This document shows, piece after piece, positions 1 through 5,341 of a DNA stretch of 6,610 nucleotides. The stretch comes from Pseudomonadota bacterium (GTDB lineage Bacteria > Pseudomonadota > Gammaproteobacteria > Burkholderiales > Thiobacillaceae). Made by a program: the position numbers and the translations under genes. Where the stretch lies: contig JAJYXA010000008.1 in the NCBI GenBank assembly GCA_021791235.1, forward strand, positions 1 to 6,610. Direction: 5' to 3'. The notes under the pieces were generated by a model. That model was not told where the DNA came from. It was given only the letters and a program-made list of their open reading frames with translations, and ran no database searches. Position 1 is the first letter of the stretch. The number at the start of each line of letters is the position of its first letter.

Positions 1-76
1 GGCTGGCGCGACACTCGCCAACCAGACGCACGGCGCGCTCGCGGACTTCAGGGGAGAACTTTACGGGTTTCTTCAT
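1..76 (-). CDS. IS3-family transposase OrfA, N-terminal fragment
   Basis: The ATG at 76-74 opens a frame of 25 codons before the window edge, beginning MKKPVKFSPEVRERAVRLV. This is the characteristic start of the small OrfA protein of many IS3-family elements, whose N-terminal helix-turn-helix binds the inverted repeats. In intact elements OrfA is joined to the DDE-type OrfB by programmed -1 frameshifting to give the active transposase; that part is off the window. The start lies about 50 bases inside the IS end, as usual, with a purine-rich GAAGATGGAG just upstream as a plausible ribosome binding site. It points the same way as the ATPase gene it interrupts, so transcripts from that gene would read into it. 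Confidence 0.85.
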   Translation of the reverse strand, partial: MKKPVKFSPEVRERAVRLVGECRAS

Positions 77-126
77 GGCTCCATCTTCTCAAGAGTTGGA
101 GCCTCCTCAAAATCCGGGGCGGTTCA
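1..126 (-). mobile_element. Left end of an IS3-family insertion sequence (partial)
   Basis: Read on the minus strand, the element begins at 126 with TGAACCGCCCCGGATTTT, a terminus of the TGAACCGCCCCGG type seen in many IS3-family elements. It continues through a 50-base leader into the start of a typical OrfA. The outer end must be at 126 because the ATPase reading frame stops being protein-like exactly there and the IS starts with the expected TG dinucleotide. The rest of the element, including OrfB and the right inverted repeat, lies outside the window. The 3-4 bp target duplication expected for this family would start at base 127 (GCTC on the plus strand), but the second copy is not visible. 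The family call is well supported; the subgroup cannot be fixed from this much sequence. Confidence 0.88.
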
Positions 127-1908
127 GCTCTCAATGAGGCTGAACATGAAGAAGATATGATTGCCGTCCAAGCTAGAAATTGGATCATCAATGTAGATGA
201 TCAATTCCTTGCCCTTGCTGTCCGGCTCTTCCAGCTTTGCGATGAAATAGCAGAACGCGATCAGGCTGCATTCGCCTTCACTCAAGTTGTAGGCCGATTT
301 CCCATCTCGCGTGACTTCAAACTTGACCGCTGTCTTCTCTACGTTGTCCTTGACTTCAAGCTTGATGCTGTCATGGCCGAAGAAATGGTTGAGTAGAGAA
401 TTGACCTTTTCCGCGCCTTTACGCTCATCCTTCTGCTGCCCCCGACGCTGTGTGACCTTTGCTTCCCGATCGGTGATCTCCTTCCCGCCTTCGGTGAAGG
501 CGGTATTGGCTGTTTCAGCATCCATCTTGAGGTCAGCTATGCGAACTAGCTCGGTGTCATAGTTGATTGTGTTGATGAAGGAGGCCACATCAGTGAGCCG
601 CAGTGCGTCCCGTGCAGCGCTTTTGTCCTTTTCCAATGTTTTCGTCCGGCCATTGCTTTGGGTGATTAGGGCGTTGATAGCGTCGGCGTGCTTTTGGATC
701 GTTTCGGGAGCATGGCTGGTGCTAGGTATTTCGACGGTTTGAAAGAGACTGTTCTTCCTCGCCTCCAGTGCGGCTTGCAGTGCTTCTAGGTCTTGTTTGT
801 AGACGGCCAATTCTTCGTCGAGAGCCTTTTTGCTCAATTCAAAAGTGGCTTTCTCTTCGGAGTAGAACCTATCACCCGTTAAAGTGACGAATTCGGGGAT
901 CGCGTCAATTGCAGTGGTGATCGACGTCAGGCAACTGTCAATGGAGGATTCCAGATCAGATGATTCTTTGCTGAAATGGGAGTCCAATACCTGCCAAATA
1001 TCATGTGGCAGACTCTGACGGCAGAAGGCGCATGTATCCCTCTTTTCCTTGTGAAGCGGAATACCTTGTTTGACCCACAACTGAAGAACGCTGTCATTAA
1101 GCAGTTCTTGAATGGGCTGAGTAGGATTAATGCTCTTGGAGAGAAGAACTTCGGCAGTCTTCTTGATGCCTTCAATTTTTAAGTTGATGCTTACCGAACT
1201 TGTGATGTCGGGAAGAGCCTCTTGTTTTAGCAGCGAAAGCTTGGCGGCCTGCTTTTCTACGCTAAGGGGATTAAATCCAGCCTTCTTAGTGGCTGCAATG
1301 TCCCGCTTTATGCTTTCTATGTTGTAGACAGAATTTCCGTACTCGCGGTTCTTTTTTATTTTGTCGTTGGCATGGGTTCGTAGCTTCTCTTCAAGCGAAT
1401 CTGAAGCTGTCTTGTGATTACCCTTGGTTCGATCTCGCTCTTTCTTCTTTCCTTCCAAACCAAAGCGAAGGCCAGTTTTCGTTTCTACACTTCCAAGTTC
1501 CATCTCGATAGCAGCGATTGCATCTTCAATCTCCTTGTTCTTCTCGCCAACGATGGCAAAGGTCTTGATTTCCCCGCTGACCTGGTTGACAAGGAAACTG
1601 AGGTTGTCATTCACAAAGTCTCGGTTGTAGACCCGAATGTCGTAACCGTGAGCATCGATCCCGGCCTGGGTGACGTCACCCTTATCGCCGTAGACGGTGA
1701 ATGAGGGGGTAGCGTAGTTGAGCGGGATACGCTTTGTTTCCAAGGCTCGGAAGATCCGTGACAGCGTGGTCTTCCCGGAGTAGTTGCGTCCGTACAGGAT
1801 ATTCAAGCGCTTGAAATTCTGAACGGTATCGCCGCGATCCCGAATGCTCTTCTTCCAAGTCAAGCCACTGAAGCTTCCGAAGCTAGCAATGTCGATCTGA
1901 TTGATCAT
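124..1908 (-). CDS. AAA_13/RloC-like ABC ATPase with zinc-hook motif, 3'-truncated by IS insertion
   Basis: From ATG 1908 the frame gives 594 residues. Visible parts in order: Walker A GRNYSGKTT (residues 40-48), a family-typical VYNRDFVNDNLSFL segment (about 93-106), charged heptad-rich coiled-coil stretches (about 120-240 and 350-505) flanking CAFC (C293, C296), ABC signature LSEGE (542-546), Walker B LIIYIDD (569-575) and D-loop SSLD (578-581). This is the layout of the PF13166 group, which includes the anticodon nuclease RloC: an ABC head split by a coiled coil with a CxxC zinc hook. The protein ends 13 residues after the D-loop, so the switch histidine and any C-terminal effector domain are missing. 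The stop TGA (126-124) is the first three bases of the IS. ATG 1908 is preferred over TTG 1938 because GAGGGGG sits about 8 bases upstream. Lower GC than its neighbours suggests transfer. Probably non-functional. RloC-like is a family resemblance; the nuclease part cannot be seen. Confidence 0.85.
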   Translation of the reverse strand: MINQIDIASFGSFSGLTWKKSIRDRGDTVQNFKRLNILYGRNYSGKTTLSRIFRALETKRIPLNYATPSFTVYGDKGDVTQAGIDAHGYDIRVYNRDFVNDNLSFLVNQVSGEIKTFAIVGEKNKEIEDAIAAIEMELGSVETKTGLRFGLEGKKKERDRTKGNHKTASDSLEEKLRTHANDKIKKNREYGNSVYNIESIKRDIAATKKAGFNPLSVEKQAAKLSLLKQEALPDITSSVSINLKIEGIKKTAEVLLSKSINPTQPIQELLNDSVLQLWVKQGIPLHKEKRDTCAFCRQSLPHDIWQVLDSHFSKESSDLESSIDSCLTSITTAIDAIPEFVTLTGDRFYSEEKATFELSKKALDEELAVYKQDLEALQAALEARKNSLFQTVEIPSTSHAPETIQKHADAINALITQSNGRTKTLEKDKSAARDALRLTDVASFINTINYDTELVRIADLKMDAETANTAFTEGGKEITDREAKVTQRRGQQKDERKGAEKVNSLLNHFFGHDSIKLEVKDNVEKTAVKFEVTRDGKSAYNLSEGECSLIAFCYFIAKLEEPDSKGKELIIYIDDPISSLDGNHIFFMFSLIES

Positions 1909-2318
1909 CGATACGTCCCCCTCATAAATATCCGCCAAATATGTGATGTGAAACTGAACGTAATTTCAGTCTAACGTTCTCTCGCATCTGACGGTGACTG
2001 TACTTATGCCTAAGGCGAGGCTTTGAATGCCCCGATGGCCGCCTTCAGTCTTGATCCGACGTTAAAGCCGTTGCTCCGAACAGCCGCTCCTGGCAGTTAG
2101 CGTCCTGAAGCGCGAGCGCTTGTCGACGTCCACTTCGGCCGAGCAGCGGCCACGCAGAGATGGGGTTTCTTGCGAAGCCTCCAGTGGGTTTTCCCGCCAC
2201 CGTCGTCCTCCACTTACCACACGCCTCGTCGCCCCGATCGCCAGCTTCAACGCCGCTGCGGCCACCGCCAACGTGACTTCGCGTTTTGCATCGCTTCTTG
2301 AGAGGGGGAGGAACGGGT
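1909..2318. other. 410-bp gap between the truncated ATPase and the fisR-like gene; no gene recognised
   Basis: No frame on either strand gives a recognisable protein. Short open frames here either overlap the end of the regulator gene in other frames or are Arg/Ala/Ser-rich translations typical of GC-rich non-coding DNA. The part next to the ATPase (about 1920-2000) is AT-richer and must contain its promoter. It has a small inverted repeat, ACTGAA-N6-TTCAGT, at 1953-1970, a possible operator; no convincing -35/-10 pair was found. The part from about 2040 to 2318 is GC-rich with no clear hairpin plus T-tract that could end the regulator transcript. It may be remnant DNA left at the boundary between the resident metabolic locus and the acquired ATPase. 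Confidence 0.5.
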
Positions 2319-3656
2319 TCAGTTCTTTCCCAGGCCCTGCTGCTTGAGCTTGCGATACAGCGTGCGCTCGGTGACGCCCAGCGCGGCGGCGACGCGGGCG
2401 CGATGGCCCTGGTGCATGTCGAGCAGGGATTGCAGGTGGGCGCGTTCCACGTCGCGCAGCGAGGCGCCCGCGGCGTCGGGCAGGGGCTGCGCGGCGCGCG
2501 GCGGCAGCCGCAGGTCGGCTGCGCGGATCGTGCCGTCGCGGCAGTTGAGCACGGCATGCTGCAGGAGGTTGCGCAGCTCGCGCACGTTGCCGGGAAAATC
2601 ATGGGCCTGCAGGGCGGCGACGGCATCCGCCGCAAGGCGGCAGGGACTTTGCCCGCCGGTCAGGCGCTTCAGCAGGAAATTCGCCAGCGCGGGAAGGTCG
2701 GCGGCGCGTTCGCGTAGCGGCGGCAGGGTCACGTCGATGCCGGCCAGGCGGTAATACAGGTCAAGCCGGAAGCGCTTGGCGTCGACCTCGTCGAGTAGCT
2801 TGCGGTTGGTGGCGGACACCACGCGCACATTGGCAGTCAGCGTCTGGGTGCCGCCGACGCGGCGGAATTCGCCGGTCTCCAGCACGCGGAGCAGCTTGGC
2901 CTGCAGGCTGAGCGCGATTTCACCGACCTCATCGAGAAACAGCGTGCCGCCGTCGGCGAGTTCGAACAGGCCCTTCTTCTGTCCGCTGCTGCCGGAGAAG
3001 GCGCCGCGCTCGTGGCCGAAGAGTTCGCTTTCGAACAGGCTTTCCGGCACCGCCGCGCAATTGATGACGATGAAGGCCGCGCCCGCGTGGCTCGAGCGCG
3101 CATGGATGAAGCGTGCGGCGAGTTCCTTGCCGACGCCGGACTCGCCGTACAGCAGGATCGAGGCCTCGCTCTCGGCCACGCGCGCAAGGTTGTCGACGCA
3201 GGTGAGAAAGGCGGGCGACTGCCCCACCATCTGCATGGCATCGCACTCGCTGCCGGCCTCGGCTTCCAGCGGAAACAGCTGCTCACCCAGATACAGTTCG
3301 CCGTTTGCGCCGCGCAGCCGGTGCCCGCGGATGCGGGTGCGCTCGGGCTGGTCGTCGGCGTGGAAATGCGTGTGCAGCACCTCGACCGCCTCGCCGCGCG
3401 CGAACAGCGCCTGGTGCGGACAGTGCTCGCCGTTTTCGTGGCAGGGGCGCTGCGAGTGGTGCGACACCGCATGGCAGTGCCGGCCGACGATGGCTGCGGG
3501 CGTCATGCCGTAGGCGTCGCAGTAGCGCTGGTTGGCGGCGACGATGCGGTAGGTGCGGTCGATCACCACGAACGGCTGTTCGTGCGTATCGATCAGGCTC
3601 TGGAGTTCGAGGTCCATGGCGGGCGGGTTTGTCATGACAGGATCGGAAATTGACAT
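2319..3656 (-). CDS. fisR: Sigma-54-dependent activator, FisR-type sulfane-sulfur sensor
   Basis: 445 residues from ATG 3656. Residues about 15-130 form a PAS-like sensor domain with cysteines C61, C72 and C79 (spacing C-X10-C-X6-C) in a His-rich setting. The spacing equals that recalled for Cupriavidus FisR (C53, C64, C71), which senses sulfane sulfur and activates sqr-type genes. Residues 140-370 are an AAA+ sigma-54 interaction domain: Walker A GESGVGKE (171-178), L1 loop GAFSGS (218-223; usual form GAFTGA), Walker B GGTLFLDE (236-243), sensor I SATN (281-284), arginine-finger region RFRLDLYYR (295-303), sensor II GNVREL (356-361). A Fis-type helix-turn-helix ends the protein (about 402-440). 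No receiver domain is present. It is divergent from sqr with 116 bp between. Starts at ATG 3635 and ATG 3617 are also possible; none has a clear Shine-Dalgarno, and the upstream two lie within palindromic DNA. Class is certain; the FisR role rests on cysteine spacing plus context. Confidence 0.85.
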   Translation of the reverse strand: MSISDPVMTNPPAMDLELQSLIDTHEQPFVVIDRTYRIVAANQRYCDAYGMTPAAIVGRHCHAVSHHSQRPCHENGEHCPHQALFARGEAVEVLHTHFHADDQPERTRIRGHRLRGANGELYLGEQLFPLEAEAGSECDAMQMVGQSPAFLTCVDNLARVAESEASILLYGESGVGKELAARFIHARSSHAGAAFIVINCAAVPESLFESELFGHERGAFSGSSGQKKGLFELADGGTLFLDEVGEIALSLQAKLLRVLETGEFRRVGGTQTLTANVRVVSATNRKLLDEVDAKRFRLDLYYRLAGIDVTLPPLRERAADLPALANFLLKRLTGGQSPCRLAADAVAALQAHDFPGNVRELRNLLQHAVLNCRDGTIRAADLRLPPRAAQPLPDAAGASLRDVERAHLQSLLDMHQGHRARVAAALGVTERTLYRKLKQQGLGKN

Positions 3657-3677
3657 GACATGATCGTCATGTCAATT
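3630..3677. promoter_or_regulatory. Palindrome cluster, probable FisR upstream activating sequence
   Basis: A perfect inverted repeat AATTGACATGA (3648-3658) / TCATGTCAATT (3667-3677) is separated by 8 bases. A second perfect 10-bp palindrome, TGTCATGACA, lies at 3630-3639. The shared CATGACA core recurs at 3633 and 3654, 21 bp or about two helical turns apart. Fis-type activators bind such dyads as dimers. The main dyad is centred about 70 bp upstream of the -24 element of the sqr promoter and covers or precedes the start of the regulator gene, so it could serve both sqr activation and autoregulation. The repeats are seen directly; binding by this regulator is inferred. Confidence 0.65.
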
Positions 3678-3720
3678 CGGGGGATGCCCGGCAACCCGCG
3701 TGAACAGGCGGGGATCGCCG

Positions 3721-3736
3721 TGGCATGCCTGTTGCT
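3721..3736 (+). promoter_or_regulatory. Sigma-54 (-24/-12) promoter of sqr
   Basis: TGGCATGCCTGTTGCT fits the sigma-54 consensus TGGCAYR-N4-TTGCW, with the essential GG (3722-3723) and GC (3734-3735) separated by exactly 10 bases. Transcription would begin near 3747, leaving a 26-nt leader with GGGAGG (3760-3765) just before ATG 3773. It sits between the divergent dyad and sqr and next to a gene for a sigma-54 activator, which makes a chance match unlikely. Confidence 0.85.
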
Positions 3737-3759
3737 GTAGTTGCCCGCAACATCAACAA

Positions 3760-3765
3760 GGGAGG
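3760..3765 (+). promoter_or_regulatory. Shine-Dalgarno of sqr
   Basis: GGGAGG lies 7 bases before ATG 3773 and downstream of the predicted sigma-54 start point. It settles the start of sqr against the upstream in-frame ATG at 3725. Confidence 0.85.
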
Positions 3766-3772
3766 ACAGAGC

Positions 3773-5041
3773 ATGGCACATATCGTTATTCTGGGCGCGG
3801 GCGTGGGGGGCATGACCATGGCCTATGAAATGCGCGAATCGGCGCGGGCGGAAGACAAGGTCACCGTCATTTCCAACAATTCGTATTTCCAGTTCACCCC
3901 GTCCAATCCCTGGGTGGCCGTGAACTGGCGCAAGCGCGACGATGTGACCCTCGAGGCCGCACCCTACCTGAACAAGAAAAACATCGACTTCATCCCGGTC
4001 GGCGCGGCACGCGTGCACCCCGACAAGAACCAGGTCGAGCTGACCGACGGACGCAGCATCGACTACGACTTCCTCGTCATCGCGACCGGACCCAAGCTGG
4101 CCTTCGACGAGGTGCCTGGGCTGGGGCCGGACGGCCATACCCAGTCGGTCTGCAGCGTGGATCACGCCGTGAACTCGGGCCGTGTGTGGGACGATTTCGT
4201 GCAGAAGCCGGGCCCCATCGTGGTGGGCGCGGTGCAGGGCGCCTCGTGCTACGGCCCGGCCTACGAATTCGCCATGATCATGGACACCGACCTGAGGAAG
4301 CGCAAGATCCGCGACAAGGTGCCGATGACCTTCGTCACCGCCGAGCCCTACATCGGCCACCTGGGGCTGGGCGGCGTCGGCGACTCCAAGGGCATGATGG
4401 AGTCCGTGATGCGCGACCGCCACATCAAGTGGATCTGCAATGCCAAGGTCACCAAGGTCGAAGCCGGCAAGATGTTCGTCGCCGAGCACAACGACAAGGG
4501 CGAGGTCATCAAGGAGCACGAGCTGCCGTTCGCCTATTCCATGATGCTGCCGGCGTTCAAGGGCATCGACGCGGTGTTCGGCATCGAGGGGCTGACCAAC
4601 CCGCGCGGCTTCATCACCATCGATCCCTACCAGCGCAATCCCAAGTTCCAGAACATCTACTCGGTCGGCGTCTGCGTCGCCATCCCGCCGGTCGAGGCCA
4701 CGCCGGTGCCGACCGGCACGCCCAAGACCGGCTACATGATCGAATCGATGGTGACCGCCACGGCACACAACATCCGCGCCGTGCTCGACGGCGGCGAACC
4801 GGTCGAGAAGGCGACCTGGAACGCCATCTGCCTGGCCGACTTCGGCGACACCGGCGCCGCCTTCGTCGCGCTGCCACAGATCCCGCCGCGCAACGTCAAC
4901 TGGTTCAAGGAAGGCAAGTGGGTGCATCTCGCCAAGGTCGCGTTCGAGAAATACTTCATGCGCAAGATGAAAAAAGGCTCGACCGAGCCGCTGTACGAGA
5001 AATACGTGCTCGGCCTGATGGGCATCAAGAAGCTCAAATAA
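3773..5041 (+). CDS. sqr: Sulfide:quinone oxidoreductase (SQR)
   Basis: 422 residues. This membrane-associated flavoprotein oxidises sulfide to sulfane sulfur/polysulfide and passes electrons to the quinone pool. The N-terminal FAD-binding GAGVGG is at residues 8-13 and the second FAD motif ATGPKLAF at 104-111. Three redox cysteines, C127 (SVCSVDH), C159 (GASCYGPAYE) and C353 (NAICLADFGD), match the three functional cysteines of Acidithiobacillus ferrooxidans SQR, whose sequence this closely resembles from memory. The C-terminus (about 383-422) is amphipathic and Lys-rich, suited to monotopic membrane binding. No signal peptide is present, which argues against periplasmic flavocytochrome c sulfide dehydrogenase. 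ATG 3773 is chosen because it follows GGGAGG at a good distance; an in-frame ATG at 3725 lies inside the sigma-54 promoter. It is monocistronic, with a terminator 24 bases after the stop. No persulfide dioxygenase gene follows within the window. Confidence 0.95.
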   Translation: MAHIVILGAGVGGMTMAYEMRESARAEDKVTVISNNSYFQFTPSNPWVAVNWRKRDDVTLEAAPYLNKKNIDFIPVGAARVHPDKNQVELTDGRSIDYDFLVIATGPKLAFDEVPGLGPDGHTQSVCSVDHAVNSGRVWDDFVQKPGPIVVGAVQGASCYGPAYEFAMIMDTDLRKRKIRDKVPMTFVTAEPYIGHLGLGGVGDSKGMMESVMRDRHIKWICNAKVTKVEAGKMFVAEHNDKGEVIKEHELPFAYSMMLPAFKGIDAVFGIEGLTNPRGFITIDPYQRNPKFQNIYSVGVCVAIPPVEATPVPTGTPKTGYMIESMVTATAHNIRAVLDGGEPVEKATWNAICLADFGDTGAAFVALPQIPPRNVNWFKEGKWVHLAKVAFEKYFMRKMKKGSTEPLYEKYVLGLMGIKKLK

Positions 5042-5064
5042 CGCCTCCTCGCAACACCTGACCT

Positions 5065-5088
5065 AAAGCGCCCGCGGGCGCTTTTTTT
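5065..5088 (+). terminator. Rho-independent terminator after sqr
   Basis: An 8-bp perfect stem, AAAGCGCC / GGCGCTTT, with loop CGCG (5073-5076) is followed by a run of seven T (5082-5088). It begins 24 bases after the sqr stop and separates sqr from the cytochrome gene downstream. Confidence 0.93.
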
Positions 5089-5141
5089 ATGCGTGCGGGG
5101 CAGGGGCGGTCTGGTTTGGCCTGGGTGGGAGCGCATCGGCC

Positions 5142-5169
5142 CGGGCAGAATTATTTTATTTCCTGCCCG
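5142..5169. other. Stem-loop with AT-rich loop
   Basis: CGGGCAG (5142-5148) and CTGCCCG (5163-5169) are perfectly complementary around a 14-base AT-only-but-one loop. No T-tract follows on either strand, so it is not a standard terminator. It marks the switch from GC-rich to AT-rich DNA upstream of the cytochrome gene. Function unknown. Confidence 0.4.
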
Positions 5170-5171
5170 CC

Positions 5172-5200
5172 TTGAATAACAGATAACAATATCCTATTAA
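5172..5200 (+). promoter_or_regulatory. Possible sigma-70 promoter upstream of the cytochrome gene
   Basis: TTGAAT (5172-5177) and TATTAA (5195-5200) are separated by 17 bases and lie in markedly AT-rich DNA. This is the best -35/-10 pair seen in the interval, but it would give a leader of about 135 bases containing the whole tandem repeat module. No -24/-12 element was found here. Weak evidence. Confidence 0.35.
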
Positions 5201-5206
5201 TACATT

Positions 5207-5309
5207 GTTCATTTTTGCAACACAATTTGTTTATCACTTGCTTGATATGCAACACAGTTCGTTTTTGCAACACAATAATGCTTCGTGGCGTTGCTTGAAT
5301 AGCAACCTG
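5207..5309 (+). repeat. Two tandem copies of a ~50-bp regulatory-type module
   Basis: Unit 1 (5207-5256) begins GTTCATTTTTGCAACACAAT and unit 2 (5257-5309) begins GTTCGTTTTTGCAACACAAT, 19 of 20 bases identical at a 50-bp offset. Each unit then contains a dyad TTGC-TTGANNN-GCAA, at 5238-5252 and 5291-5305. A further TGCAACACA overlaps the end of unit 1 (5248-5256), giving three copies of that nonamer (5216, 5248, 5266). The spacers between these parts are diverged, so the conserved pieces look selected rather than freshly duplicated. The array ends about 30 bases before the cytochrome start codon and is best read as a cluster of regulator binding sites. Confidence 0.7.
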
Positions 5310-5328
5310 TTTTCAGTGTCGATTTCAT

Positions 5329-5334
5329 GGGGAG
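5329..5334 (+). promoter_or_regulatory. Shine-Dalgarno of the cytochrome gene, supporting a TTG start
   Basis: GGGGAG lies 7 bases upstream of TTG 5342. The in-frame ATG at 5327 overlaps the region just before this site and has no Shine-Dalgarno of its own, so TTG 5342 is the better start. Confidence 0.65.
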
Positions 5335-5341
5335 AGCTCTC

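Noticed and set aside
1909..1938. TTG start adding 10 residues to the ATPase
   Set aside because: ATG 1908 has GAGGGGG at a good distance, while TTG 1938 has no Shine-Dalgarno, and the family homology begins at about MINQIDI.
2045..2635. 196-codon minus-strand frame overlapping the end of the regulator and the gap
   Set aside because: Its first part is a frame-shifted reading of the regulator's C-terminal domain (Cys/Pro/Arg-rich) and the rest lacks any domain or start signal.
2776..3653. Long plus-strand frames opposite the regulator gene
   Set aside because: They are compositionally biased (Ser/Ala/Arg) antisense frames across conserved AAA+ motifs; none resembles a known protein.
3725..3772. 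Upstream ATG adding 16 residues to SQR
   Set aside because: It falls inside the -24/-12 promoter element, upstream of the predicted transcription start, and the extra residues precede the conserved MAHIVILGAG start.
3632..4927. A 431-codon open frame on the minus strand opposite sqr
   Set aside because: It is antisense to a clear SQR, is rich in His/Asp/Gly/Val without any recognisable domain, has no ribosome binding site, and would overlap the regulator start and the sqr promoter. GC-rich codon bias opposite real genes produces such frames.
3773..5041. Flavocytochrome c sulfide dehydrogenase (FccB) as the identity of the flavoprotein
   Set aside because: There is no signal peptide, no adjacent cytochrome FccA-type gene in the same transcript, and the cysteine pattern and C-terminal amphipathic region fit SQR.
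5281..5306. Possible -24/-12 promoter around TGGCGTTGCTTGAATAGC
   Set aside because: The GG and GC are 13 bases apart instead of the required 10, so the sigma-54 spacing fails.
5207..5309. CRISPR array
   Set aside because: Only two or three short repeats with unequal gaps are present, without 28-37 bp repeats or unique spacers of regular size, and no cas genes are seen.
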